Assembly (NCBI RefSeq): GCF_002575655.3
Contig: NC_053037.3
Location: 444,075,793 to 444,139,792, forward strand
Direction: 5' to 3'
Length of the DNA stretch: 64,000 nucleotides
DNA from: Aegilops tauschii subsp. strangulata
Lineage: Eukaryota; Streptophyta; Magnoliopsida; Poales; Poaceae
The position numbers and the translations under genes are program-made. The notes below the pieces were generated by a model. The model saw nothing but the letters and a program-made list of their open reading frames with translations, ran no database searches and was not told the DNA's origin. Of the stretch, positions 10,241 through 22,950 are shown piece by piece (the first letter of the stretch is position 1; each line of letters begins with the position of its first letter).

Positions 10241-10662
10241 ATGTTTTGAACCGTTTCATGTGTAGTACTGATAGTTTGCAAAACTACTCAATTATTGCAC
10301 TCAGTTTCCTAAGAAATTGTGGTAAAAAACGTTACTCCACAGCCCGCTTCCCTTCTCCTTCCTCTCCTACCGCCCGCGCACGTCCGCGGGAAGCGACCGG
10401 TCAACCTTATATAGGAGTGCTAGCACAAAAAGATGCATGCATGACCACTAAAATTTCCAGATTAAACAGCCGCTCCGGCGGGAGTATGGCGTATGTTGTT
10501 ACCTTCGGCCGGGCCATGGCTACCGGGCAACGGCGACCGGAGAAGAGGCGGCGGGAGGGGAATGAATGCAGCTACTGTTTGGGTTCGCCGTCCGGCTTAA
10601 ATAAATGCGCAGCATCACGTGTACCCGCGGGTGCACAAATTGTAACATACGTGTCTGCTTAA

Positions 10663-13560
10663 GTGGGCGTCACGTAACTGGTGTGTGTGTGAGAGAGAGA
10701 GATTCTGAGAGACAGAGTGCGTGTGTGCGACTCTACTCTTCGGACATGTACTCAACCTTTTGCATCGGGATATAAGTATAATGGTATTTACTTTAGCTAG
10801 TGATTTACGTGGCCATGTTAACGTGGTTGTGTAACAGAAATGTCACTTCCTGCTCGTGATTTGTGTTATATACTCGTGCATTGCACGGAACATCAATATG
10901 CATTTTTTTACAAAACACATGTTGTGATTTACCCATGCAGGAGTGATCCCATGTGTAAAAACTAATGATATTTCGAGAATTTTATCGGAAAACTGGTATC
11001 TCGAGTATGTCATCGAAAAAATGAAAGATGAGAGATAAGGTGAGGAGGAGTGGAGCGTGGTGGTGACTGGTGGTCGGAATGGGTGGAGGCATGGGGATGG
11101 ACGGCGCCGGCAGGCGGCAGCGGCCACCATGCTTGATTTTTTCGGAGACTTTCTTTTTTAATTGCTCACCAATGAGGTGTGGGAGATAAGGATGTGGAGA
11201 GAGGTGCGGCTATCTTTTGTAAAATTATCATAGTTTGCTTTCTATCCGTCAGATATAGACCAGACGGTCTATATTACAAGATGGCAGGCACACCATCATC
11301 GCCAACTCGGTTTTTTATAAGGGTACAAATGATAAGTTTGCTAACTACTAAAGTAAAGTGGAATTTGTCCATGTTATACAAGTAAATTAAGGTGATTGTT
11401 TATCATACGGGTAAGGGTGGTAGGAACAAATGCTCCGCCTAGAGCATGTGTGTGTGAGATGGAGTCTCGGTGTGTGTGTGGGGGGGGAGAGAGATGGAGT
11501 CTGTGTGTGTGTGTGTGTGTTGCGGGGTCTTTGGTGGCGAATGTAATTTAAGTGTGCATGGCTTCATCATAGAGAGGTGATGTTTATGGCAGCGGCCACC
11601 AACGATGGGGTGCGAGAGAGAAAATGCCCGTAGAGAGGGAAGAGAAGGTGTGTGCGCGTGAGAGTAGTCGACATCGAGAGAACGTGTTTGTTCGAGAGAC
11701 ACCAAGGAAGACTACTATATATCGATGGTGCATGTAGGTGGGAATTAAACAAAGGGATGGTCTTATTGGTTTCGGGGATATATCGGAAGAGTGAGAGGGG
11801 GTAGCTACAAGGAGATTGTTAAGTGTGAGTGTGTGTTTTACCCATCCAGGCGGAAGTTGTGTGCACACAAGAAGAGAACGATTCGATGTGGCGTTAGGGT
11901 TGAGGGTAATTAACTATGTATGGAGACATAGAGACCTTCAACGTGCATGTGTGAGAGGTATACATGTATACGTGGGATGTGTGTGTGTGCGCGCGCGCAT
12001 GATCGAGATAAAAGAAAGAAGACATAAGTCATAAGCTAAGATCAACAACATGGGAGAGACGGATCGGTATGACAATATGCATGCATGCGAGAATGCGGGG
12101 AAGAAGGCCCGACAATTGAGCATGTGTTTTTGTCTTTAAGAGATAGTGGCGTGGGCTGGAGCATGCATCTATGGCGAGCACAGGGAGTGAGGCACAATGA
12201 TTGTGCAAAAGAGATCAACCTATAAATGAAAGAAGGTTGATGGAGAAACAAATAAATAGAAAGATAAAGATGCTAGCTAGTGTGCGTTAGAGATAGGAGT
12301 CGAGCGGATCAGAAGGCTGAGTTATGGGTGTGGGTGTGAGAGAGATGAAGAAAGGGTGCATGTGACTCACATACAAACAAATATCGGAGAGAAATGAGAT
12401 CCCGAGAGATGGAGTTTTGTGTCTGCGGGAGAGAAAGATATTTCAAAACGAGAGTGATAGCTAGAGAAACATATGAGGGAACGCAAGATATCTCTAGGGA
12501 GATACAGTGTGTGTGAGCGACATGCAAGAGAACAGTGGAGAAATATGAGACCCTGGGAGACAGAGTTTGTGTTTGTGTGTGAGAAAGAGATATTTAAGAG
12601 GAAGAGTCGTAGGTTCTCATACCTAAGGAGCGAAAGACATCTCTGTATTAGGGGTGTGTGAGTTGCACACAGGGGAATAGCAGAGAGAAATGAGACCCCG
12701 GAAGACAAAGTTTTGTGTTTGTGTGAGAGAAAGAGATTCCACATGGAGAATCATAGTTAGAGACACATAGCAGGGAGCGAGATATACTTAGAGAGAGATA
12801 GAGTGATGAAGATCGAGGGAGAGAGTACCGTCAGTGTGTTACGAAGATAAAAGATCATTGTAGACATACATGTAGCACGAGAGATACCCGAGAGACGATG
12901 AACGCGTATAGGTCTAGAGAGATAGTCCTATATAAGCATGAGTGATAGTTATATGAGACGAATATATGGATTAAATGGGATTTAAATATTTAAACTGGAG
13001 ATCACGACATTGATAATATCATAACGCAAATTGGTGTATCAAACATGCATATTCATTTGAATTTCGGGACACGTGTAATGTTATATAGTTTATTAATATT
13101 GGTGATCCATAGATTCTTTAATTAGAAACAATGCATGGTTTATATGCAATTAATGTCTAAACGGGATACACTATATGTTGCGTGTGTGAAACACATTATA
13201 CATGTTTGAGAAGTAAAAAAACACACATTAATTGGAGACAGTTAGCGAGGAATGCATGCATTGGATTTCAACATAAAGTGGTTTCAAATATTTGAAAATC
13301 CAAATTGATGGATACAACCTTATGAATCTGAGATCATGCCATTTGTAAACCATATTTATGTATAAAGGGTGTTGTGCTTTTGAAAGTATATATAAAAAAA
13401 TGATGTATATAGAATTTTATTCTAATCGAAAATTGATCCCGCCCGGAAAAAATAGAATACAAACGGGATTCGAATTGAGTTGGCACGGTAAACGTGCACT
13501 CTGCAAAATTTGAACGAAGCGGAGAAAGTCGCAGTAACCGCCCAAAACCAAAATCTGCGA
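10663..13560. repeat. purine-rich and GT-rich simple-sequence region
   Basis: It contains GTGTGTGTGTGAGAGAGAGAG tracts (10681-10705, 11447-11520, 11979-11998) and long GAGA-type stretches. At 12386-12760 a degenerate unit of about 147 bp recurs three times (GAGAAATGAGA at about 12389, 12537 and 12683, each followed by GAGTTTTGTGT-like sequence and GAGAAAGAGAT). No coding region is supported. A CGTGCATTGCACGG motif at about 10876 resembles repeat ends seen near 60490. Confidence 0.7.
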
Positions 13561-15179
13561 GATGGAAATTACTACTGCCTATCCCTGCCACGCAAAGCCT
13601 ATCTGCTCGATTTCTATAGGTTTCGATAGGGGTAGGTTTGTAATTTCACTCGAACGTGAAATAACCGCCTCTCACCCGGATTCATACACGTTGGGCGCCA
13701 AAACACAGTGTGTCCTCGACCGAAATCGACTCCCTCCCCGATTCATAAACGGTGGGCGCCAAAAACAAACTCTCGTCGGCAAATATTCGGTGTATGCGAG
13801 ATTACCGTCCTAACCCCAACCGACTAATATTGCTGTGATGTAGGAAATTTGAAACGGGGGCTAAGTTTGTAAGTTTCCTCGCATTTGAGACAAGCGCGCC
13901 CTGAAGACATGGTTCCCCCCTTCCTCTCCACCTCCATTTCCCCATTCGTACTCCGTGGGCGCCAAAACACCCTCTCCACCCCAGCCTCCTCCGTCCGCCA
14001 CCCCATCCACCGTCGTCCTCCTCCACCATGCCGGAGCTGATACCCCGACGCCGCCGTCCATTACAAGAGATCGACCTCTCTCATCCACGGCTTCGGACCG
14101 GGATCCTTGCATCCCGTCCTCTCGCTTCATCCCCGCCGTCGTCCACCTTGCCGGTGCCGCTCCTACGACTGTCTCTTCCACTGCACCCCGCCGCCACCGT
14201 CTACCCTCCTAGATCTACTTCCACGCCGTCGACAGCCATCGCTACCGCAGCACCGTCAAATTCTCAGCAGATGCATACACGGCGCCGCACCAAAGGCGGT
14301 ACTCTTTCGTATCTGCTCAACTTATTTATCGCAACAAGAAAATAGATCACCACTTCTTTACTCTGATTTCTTGTCCATCACTTACTTGCTAGTTGAGAGC
14401 AAACATTGGTTGCGAAGTTGCCTTTGTCCGGTTTGCACCTTCAGATCCGCCATGGCACGCTCAACACTATACTCCCAATGCTTATGGTTCTCCCCTTTTA
14501 TATTCCACACTAGTTAAATCACAGTTGACTAAATTTCAAAATTGGGTCAGTCGATTTTTCAGAGCTCGCCGGAGTTCGCCGGTGCGAACGAAGGGGCTCG
14601 GGTGGGGACTTTGGTTGTTGGGGGGTGGTGGGGCCTCGCTGAACGAAGAAAACTCGATGCGGGTGGGGGCGGGGGTGAGGGTGGGGGTGGCGGAGGAACA
14701 CAGGCGGTGGGGGCCGATGGTCCGGCTGGCGGCCCGTGCGATGTTCTGTATGGGAAGAATCAGAGACGAGGAAGAAGAAGGGTTAGGAGACATAGGATCT
14801 TCATCCAACCGCCTGAAATGGTCGACTGGCCCAAATGCAGACATGCCTTTATATTCAGTACCATCATCGTACCTGTTAGCACTGCTCCTGAATCCATCAA
14901 GCTAAACAACGTGCCACTCATAATTCCAAACTTGTTGCTCAAGTACGAATCTGATATGATGCTGATATTACTAAAACAGATAACATTTAATTGGTCAGCT
15001 AATGTTCCTACTTTACTTTTGAAAAAGCACGTGCACCACATATAGAGAGACAACAGGGAGTTGCTTTCTTAATGCGCTCTGGTTCATCATGTGTGGGCAC
15101 TGCGCAACGAACATTTTATTATCCAAAATCTGCTTGCTCTTCTTTACCATGTTCCTCTTCCGTTCTTTTTTAATAAGTA

Positions 15180-15331
15180 CTCTCACCGTTCCTAAATACA
15201 AGTCTTTGTATAGATTCCACCATGGACTACATATGGAGCAAAATGAGTGAATCTACACTCTAAAATGTATCTGGATACATCTGTATGTGATCCATAGTGG
15301 AAATCTCTACCAAGACTTGGAACGGAGGGAG
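15180..15331. mobile_element. Stowaway MITE inside the CACTA gene
   Basis: CTCTCACCGTTCCTAAATAC at the left pairs with AACGGAGGGAG at the right. TA target duplications lie at 15178-15179 and 15332-15333. A parallel copy of the flanking DNA at about 16035-16052 lacks the insertion (see findings). Confidence 0.9.
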
Positions 15332-18300
15332 TATGATAGTAGTACAGTATGTTCCTTGTAGTGAAGATGAGCAGGGACATTTGCAGTGTAGAGGTCTATA
15401 CGGTCGGTTGGTATGGACACTTTGAACTCGTCGGGCCTATTTGATTCGTAGGATTTTGTAAACATGGGAATAGGATTTGTAGTGGCCTGCCCACTTGAAT
15501 CCTACAAGAATTGCAAGAAAATGCGGGGAGCCGTGTCGCCTTTGAGAGTTACTCTGATATTAACAGTACCGCACCTTCAGTTGAAGAGAGCTGGTATCCG
15601 AAGCCTTTCTAGCCGTACCGGCAATACTAGCACATATATTCCAGCAAGTTCCACTTTGCTGATTTTACTCTGATGCTTATGGTTTTCCCGTTATATCTAC
15701 ACTATGATCTGTGTAGCTGCTTTGTGTCGCACTACTAGCAGTCCACTCTTGAAGCTAAACGCCGCAATGACTTACAAAATTGGCACCAAGGCATTGAGTA
15801 CCATTCTGGATGCAATGAAACTCATACGCTCCCCACCTGTTGACTCTTGTTTAGAATATGATCCTAATGACTCTTGTTCAAAATTGCCACATATAGAGAG
15901 ACAACATGGAATTGCATTTCTTTGGGCGCTGTGATTCATCATGAGTGGGCAACCAACATTGTATGCAATTAAGCGGAACCTCAAGAATATGCTTCCTCTT
16001 CTGTTCTTTAACATGTTCCTCTTTTGTTATTCTGTATTTAGTACGTACAGTATGTTCCTTGTCAGGAAGGGGAGCAGGGACATCTGCAGTCAACAGCTGA
16101 TAGAGTTGGCATGTACTTGATCGATAGGCTTTCAATTACTAGCGGCAATACAACACCGTATTTTCAAGCCAGTTCCACTTTCCCGATTTATATATCGTGG
16201 TTATGGTGTACCACTTTTATGTACACTATGATCTGCCTAGTTGTTGTGTGCTCTTGTTATCATGGTTTGGCAATAAACTCTCTATACAGTATATTTTGAA
16301 CCTATCATCGGCCAACTATCCTTACTTCTGGAGCCTATTTTTTTGTGTACTTGTGCCAGATTATATAAATGCACGCACCATATTACAGCACACATGAGCT
16401 CTCTCATCAGAATCCAGTGATAGCACACAAGTGTTTACAGGGGCGCCCCTATATTAGAATATCCTCTGCATTACAAAGATAATCTCACAACAATTTATGT
16501 TTTCATGGTTCTCAGATATTATACGTAATTACAGTGAATATCATAATCCGCGCATCAGAAGAATATTGTGGAACATTGCAATGACTTACAAAATTGGCAC
16601 CAAGGCATTGAGTGCCATTCTGGATGCAATCAAACTCATACGCTCCCCACCTATAGATTCTTGTTCAGAATATGATCCTAATGACTATTCTAACCTCGAG
16701 GAGTCAAAGGCAGATGGCCTGTCAGGTTCACCCATCAAGGTGCCTGCTCTAATTTGGCAAGGTTTTATTGATTGCGCATATCTTGCATATGTTGTCTTAC
16801 ATTTCTTCTACTTTCTTGCACCGCCATCTGCTTAGTTTACTCATCATATATGTCGAGATGCCATGCCCATCCATTATCAATACATATTCCATCTGTTATC
16901 ATACCATGTTTTCCACTCAAATGTTGTTCTTGTGCACCAAACATCAAAAAGGAAGAGGGTGATTGCCGAACCTGAAGGACCACCAACAAAGTCCTTGACA
17001 AACATGGTTGTGCCGGAGAAATCAGACAGCACCCCACTTATATTGGCTATACAACCAGTGACACAAAACGTAGGACCGACTCCAGCAGACTGTACCCATA
17101 CTTCACTGGCCACACCACTAGCCCCACCACACAGGACCTGCACTCCAGCAAAAGGTATGCCGATTTTAGTTCCCATAGCACCAGCCGTACCACAGAAAAA
17201 TCCCACTCCAGCAAAAAGTACAGCAAGTCCACCGGCCGAAGACCTATCCCAACTGCAGAGACGGCCAATTCCTACAGATTGGAACCCCATTCCAGTTATT
17301 CCCAGTTTAAAAGACAATGCTTTCAATGTTGTTAGGGACTACGTGCATATATTCCCATCATTGGAAGATTATAGTGAAGACAAACACCATTTTCACATCT
17401 TCCTGTCCCACTTACGTGTAAGTGCTATTATTCATGGAGATTATTTTCCTGTTTTCTGCTGATTGAACACATCAATGATTTACATTATATTGTTGTAAGT
17501 AGACGAGGGTCAATCTGGATAGTCATGACGAGCAAAGCTTGCTTGCGCTTTTCAAGGAAGCATTGCAGCAGTATTGGTGTTACCTGAGGAAATCACACTT
17601 TGATGGCAAGTCTATAAACGAATTTCTGGTGAAGTCTCATGTGCTAAATTTAGAAGACATTGAATGGAAAAACCTTGTTATGCACTGGTCTCGTTCCGAC
17701 GATGAGGTACTGTCTATGATATCGCATGACAATTTGAACTTCTACTTTTCCGCATGTGCCTTACTGATCTTTTTTGCAGGAAATCTGCTCGAAAAAGAAT
17801 TCTGGTTTAAAAAGAACGACAGGATATCGCAAATATGTTGCCCGCTGCTTTGCTCTTGTTAGTACCTATTGTCCTGTATCACTGTACTTGCATACATACC
17901 TGGTTCATTATGTGACACCAGTATGCATGATAGCTTGCTTATCAATTGTTCGCTCCAAATTATTTGATCTGTATGAATGGTTACATTAGTGTAGAATATA
18001 TCCAATGCCAATGAAATTTTTTAGCTCTGCATTGTTCTTGTAAGTACCTGCTGTCCTTTATCAGTGTACTTATATTGATAGGTAGTTGTTCATGTACCAT
18101 CACTCTGCATCTTATTTTCCTTTGCCCTCCATTTTCTACACATAAGATCTATATTTACTCTTACCATAAGGTTTGATAACACCGATGGTACTGAAGAAGT
18201 ATAGCTCTGCATTGCTCTTGGCTGTACCTTTTGCCTGTATCGCTGTACTTACATTTATAGCTACTTGGTTATGTAGCATCACTCTTCATCTTATCTTAAA

Positions 18301-18409
18301 TATTCTCCATTTTTTCTTATATTGTCACATCTATATTTACTCTTAACAAAATGTAGAATAAAGGCAATGATTATGAAGAAGATTCTGTGGTAAACTTCTT
18401 GAATTGCCC

Positions 18410-18420
18410 CCCCCCCCCAT
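18410..18420. repeat. C homopolymer
   Basis: A run of about 11-12 C inside the CACTA gene. The length may be unreliable. Confidence 0.7.
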
Positions 18421-20063
18421 TAGCATGGACAAGAGTTTTATAGAGTCTGCCTTCACCAATAATGTAAGTTTGTCCTTCTCAAGCCTTCAAACTTTGTTGT
18501 GTATATTTGGTTAGGCATGACTGCAACAGATGTTTATTTTTGGTGTTTGCATCAAATTGCATGTTTAAAGTTTATTATGTACTCCAGTTCATAAACAAAA
18601 GTTTGTCCTTCTCAATGTAAGTTTGCAGTTGTACAACCAAGTTCCTTCTTCATACCATGTAAATTAAACTATACAGAGCAAGTGATCTTATTTTGCCAAT
18701 CTGAAATGGGATAAATTGACAGCACACTAACCATTGATACTTATGAGTTCTGGATCTGTAATCCAGTGGTGTCGTGAAGCTGCCAACTCCTTCACAATGT
18801 CATTTCCTGCCATGTCTTGACCTGAACAATACCATATTGTGTTAATGCTATTTTAAACTGTGTCACTTTATTCGTCAGTAAGAAATGTGATGAATTGTCA
18901 GCACTGATACTTGTATGTTCAAAACATGTCATATGTCTGCTTGTTTATCTTTCAGAGTGAGGAGGATATAAGTGTCAAACAAGTGCAGTCTCACCAGCTT
19001 GCTCAGCTGCTTGTGTTGTAGCTCCCGAGCAGGGCTATCCTTTCTTGAACTCAATTGAAGGGCTGTCGGTTTTGTATATTATTTTGTCGGCGTGTTTAGT
19101 TGCACTGGTGGCGATCTTTGATGCCCAGTGTATGTAATCTGCTGTCTGCTTGTGCTTTATTATCATAGTGGCGAACTTTGATGCCCAGTGGATGTAATAT
19201 GTCGTAATTTCTTTATTGTATAGTCTAGGATTTTTTCTTATTCACGATGCTACAGTTATTTTACTGTATATATATATATCCTGTCTTCACAGTAAACCGG
19301 CCAAACCGTAAAATTACGGTACATAATCGGGCCGTCATGCAAATCACCATGTATGATCCACATCATGGGCCCCGTCATCTTGGTCCGTTAACAGGCCTAA
19401 ATGTAAACTGGCCCACTAGTAGATTCGGGCCCTTAATAGGCCGAGTAAACCGCCGGCCCTATTTTCCCAAGAAAACTCAATAGGCCTTTAGGAAGCTGAA
19501 AAGTAGGTTGGGCCTGAAACGTGCCGAACAGCTCACGGGCCGGCAGCAGGCCGAAATAGACCCCGGCCCATGAATGCCAATCAAATCATGGGCTTATAAC
19601 AGGCCAAAATTGTCTCGGTCCTTGTTTGGCCCAATCAGATTATCGGCTGCGAGCAGGCCGGATGCAAACCGTGCCGTAGTTAGGCCCAACTATATGACGG
19701 GCTTTTAACAGGCCGGAATTAATATAGGGGCAAAATGTTAAACGGGCCCGTAATTGGTCGAAACTAATATCAGGCCGAATTACTAAATGGGCCTTTAGCA
19801 AATGGGCCCAAAAGCGTAGCATCAAGTTGACGGGCCGAATCTGATATGGGCCATAATTTAGCCCAAAGCCTCTTAAAGGGCCGGAACTGATCTGGGCCAT
19901 AATTTGGCCCAGAACGTAGTAGGCTTTTAACGGGCCGGATCTCATATGGGCCATTATTAGGCCCGGAACGTGGCAGGCCATTAATGGACTGGATCAAATA
20001 TGGGCCGGCATTTGGCCCAAAACATGGCAACCAGTTAATGTGCCGGCCTACTAGGGTCCTCAA

Positions 20064-20330
20064 AATCTTGTGGGCCTAAAGCTGGGCCGGCCCATTAATG
20101 TCGGTGAAATCTTGTGGGCCTTTAGCTGGGCCGATCCATTATGGTCGACAAAAATCTTGTGGGCCTTTACCTGAGCCGGCCCATTATGGCGCGCAAAAAT
20201 CTTGTGGGCCTTTACCTGGGCCGGCCCATTATGGCCCATAAAATCTTGTGGGCCTTTAGCTGGGCCGTCCCATTATGGTCCGCAAAATCTTGTGGGCCTT
20301 TAGTTGGGCCGGCCCATTTAAACTTTATGG
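20064..20330. repeat. six 44-45-bp GGGCC-rich tandem repeats
   Basis: AATCTTGTGGGCCT starts units at 20064, 20108, 20153, 20198, 20242 and 20286. Each unit goes on with TTTAGCTGGGCCGG and CCCATTATGG. More loosely, GGGCC/AACAGGCC blocks are spread over 19350-20060. Subterminal arrays of this kind are the usual binding sites for TnpA-type proteins; that role is inferred here. Confidence 0.9.
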
Positions 20331-20776
20331 GCCACTGTTGGGTCGTGCCATGTGTCGACGTATCATAGGCGCTTTGGGTCCAATGAGTAGATGACATCTG
20401 TCCCAACGGTTTGCCGACACGTGTTTCCTCCAGCCAATGATGATTTTACACGTGGAAAATCCCCATTGGTCGGGGCTGTTAACGGGTTATAGGATCCAAA
20501 ACCTGACCCGATAGCTTAACGGCGTTCCATTACGGTGGATGCCACGTGTCGGTCACCCTTGACGAAAGCACTTCTGTGACGCACGATTTATCATCATGGA
20601 AGTGGACACTTCCGTGATGATAATTTTGGTAATGTCATGGAACACTTCTACGACAGCACATGTATGACTATCTTGATTCTGTCATAAATTTGTCATGGAT
20701 GTACATGCATGACAGAAAACGTGACCTACTGTGACAAACACGTATCATCACGGAAGTGTATTTTTTTGTAGTGTAA

Positions 20777-22937
20777 TCATAGCAACTGAACCAGTATCAA
20801 ATACCCAAGGGCTACTATGAATACTAGTAAAGTACACATCAATAACATGAATATCATATATACTTTTGTTCATTTTGCCATCCTTCTTATCCGCCAAGTA
20901 TTTGGGGTAGTTCCACTTCCATTGACCATTTCCATTACAGTAGAAGTACTCAGTTTCAGGCTTGGGTCTAGCTTTGAGCTTCTTCATGGGAGTGGCAACT
21001 TGCTTGTCATTCTTCTTGAAGTTCCCTTACTTTCCCTTGCCCTTTTACTTGAAACTAGTGGTCTTGTCAACCATCAACTTTTGATGCTTTTCTTGATTTC
21101 TACCTTCACCGATTTCAGCATCGCAAAGAGCTCGGGGAATCGTTTCGTCATCCCTTGCATATTATAGTTCATCATGAAGTTCCAGTAACTTGGTGATAGT
21201 GACTAGAGAACTCTGTCAATCACTATCTTATCTGGAAGATTAACTCCCACTTGATTCAAGCGATTGTAGTACTCAGACATTCTGAGCACATGCTCACTGG
21301 CTGCGCTATTCTCCTCCATCTTGTAGGCAAAGTACTTGTGAGAGGTCTCATACCTCTCGACTCGGGCATGAGTCTGAAATACTTATTTCAGCTCTTGGAA
21401 CATCTCATATGCTCCGTGATATTTCAAAACATTTTTTAAGTCCCGGTTCTAAGCTGTAAATCATGGTGCACTAAACTATCAAGTAGACATCATACCGAGC
21501 TTGTCAAACGTTCATAACGTCTGCACCTGCTCCTGCAATAATTCTGTCACCTAGCGGTGCATCAAGGACATAATTCTTCTGTGCAGCAATGAGGATAATC
21601 CTCAGATCACGTACCTAGTCCGCATCATTGCTACTATACAACTTTCAACTTATTTTTCTCTAGGAACATATCAAAAATAAACGGGGAGCTACATCGCGAG
21701 CTATTGATCTACAACATAATTTGCAAATACTGTCAAGACTAAGTTCATGATAAATTAAAGTTCAGTTAATCATATTACTTAAGAACTCCCACTTAGATAG
21801 ACATCCCTCTAGTCATCTAAATGATCACGTGATCCATATCAACTAAACCATGTCCGATCATCATGTGAGATGGAGTAGTTTTCAATGGTGAACATCACTA
21901 TGTTCATCATATCTACTATAGGATTCACGTTCGACCTTTCGGTCTCGGTGTTCCGAGGCCATATCTGCATATGCTAGGCTCGTCAAGTTTAAACCGAGTA
22001 TTCTGCGTGTGCAAAACTGGCTTGCACCCGTTGTATGTGAACGTAGAGCTTATCACACCCGATCATCACGTGTTGTCTCAGCACGACGAACTGTCGCAAC
22101 GGTGCATACTCAGGGAGAACACTTATACCTTGAAATTTAGTGAGGGATCATCTTATAATGCTACCACTGTACTAAGCAAAATAAGATACATAAAAGATAA
22201 ACATCACATGCAATCAAAATATGTGACATGATATGGCCATCATCATCTTGTGCCTTTGATCTCCTCCAAAGTACCGTCATGATCTCCATCGTCACCGGCA
22301 TGACACCATGTTCTCCATCATCTTGATCTCTATCAATGTGTCGTCACATGGTTGTCTCGCCAACTATTGCTTTTGCAACTAGTGCTATCGCATAGCGATA
22401 AAGTAAAGCAATTATATCGCGCTTGCATCTTATGCAATAAAGAGATAACCATAAGGCTCCTGCCAGTTGCCGATAACTTTAACAAAACATGATAATCTCA
22501 TACAACAAATTATATCACATCATGTCTTGACCATATCACATCACAACATGCCCTGCAAAAACAAGCTAGACGTCCTCTACTTTGTTGTTGCAAGTTTTAC
22601 GTGGCTGCTATGGGCTTCTAGTAAGAACCGTTCTTACCAACGCATCAAAACCACAACGATTTTTCGTCAAGTGTGCTGTTTTAACCTTCAACAAGGACCG
22701 GGCCTAGTCACACTCGATTCAACTAAAGTTGGAGAAACAGACACCCACTAGCCACCTGTTTGCGAAGCACGGCGGTAGAACCAGTCTCATGAACGCGGTC
22801 ATGTAATGTCGGTCTGAGCCGCTTCATCCAACAATACCACCGAATCAAAGTATGTCATGCTAGTAAGCAGTATGACTATTATCGCCCACAACTCTTTCTT
22901 TTCTACTCGTGCATATAACATCTACGCATAGACCTGG
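20777..22937 (-). pseudogene. copia gag and start of protease, BARE/Angela type
   Basis: Minus-strand translation near 20987-20750 shows a degenerate CCHC zinc knuckle (YFYCNGNGQWKWNYPKYL, with the first Cys and the final Cys changed) followed by a WVFDTGS aspartic-protease motif. The order gag, knuckle, protease from the LTR is that of a copia polyprotein. Stops and frameshifts are frequent. The element is cut at about 20777 by the CACTA terminus, so the integrase, RT and RNase H regions are missing from the window. Confidence 0.7.
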
Positions 22938-22950
22938 CTCGGATGCCACT
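22938..22950 (-). other. copia primer-binding site
   Basis: On the minus strand the LTR end ...CCCCAACA is followed by G and TGGCATCCGAGCC. This is close to the TGGTATCAGAGCC site complementary to initiator tRNA-Met that BARE/Angela copia elements use, with two changes. Confidence 0.75.

Larger units (their letters stand above)
14028..19021 (+). pseudogene. TnpA-like second gene of a CACTA element
   Basis: Plus-strand pieces with plant splice signals resemble the TnpA-like (Ptta/En/Spm, Transposase_24) proteins of CACTA elements. An Arg/Pro-rich start (MPELIPRRRRPLQEID) lies at 14028. An exon near 16582 carries MTYKIGTKALSAILDA. A long exon at about 16940-17416 contains a Pro/Thr-rich linker. 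An exon after an AG at about 17502 carries LALFKEALQQYW and WKNLVMHWSRSDDE up to a GT at 17706. The next exon, 17779-17858, carries the TTGYRKYVARCF block. The final piece ends with a TAG at 19019-19021. The product would bind subterminal repeats. Segment duplications (15.03-15.39 and 15.88-16.09 kb; 15.77 and 16.58 kb) and stops suggest it no longer works. Exon joins are inferred. Confidence 0.55.
13560..20773 (+). mobile_element. CACTA (En/Spm) element, 3' part
   Basis: The right terminus reads TTTTTTTGTAGTG at 20761-20773, the reverse complement of the CACTACAAAAAAA terminus of CACTA transposons. Subterminal sequence has inverted and direct GTGATGATA/TATCATCACGGAAGTG blocks and a GGGCC-rich array. 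A TnpA-like spliced gene lies to the left. No CACTACAA left end occurs in the window, so the left border is a guess at the start of the gene's GGGCGCCAAAA-repeat upstream region. No transposase (TNP2) was seen. It interrupts a copia element, whose gag-protease resumes at about 20777. Confidence 0.7.

Noticed and set aside
10009..10662. 217-codon plus-strand ORF
   Set aside because: No domain, spans a dispersed repeat shared inversely with 3.5-4.0 kb, and composition changes halfway; most likely fortuitous.
15355..15364. CCTTGTAGTGAAG as a CACTA terminus
   Set aside because: The same place in the parallel segment at about 16058 reads CTTGTCAGGAAGG, so this is ordinary gene sequence without a TIR or subterminal repeats.
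22467..22751. Plus ORFs within 20.8-24.2 kb as host genes
   Set aside because: They are on the antisense strand of the copia element and carry no domain.
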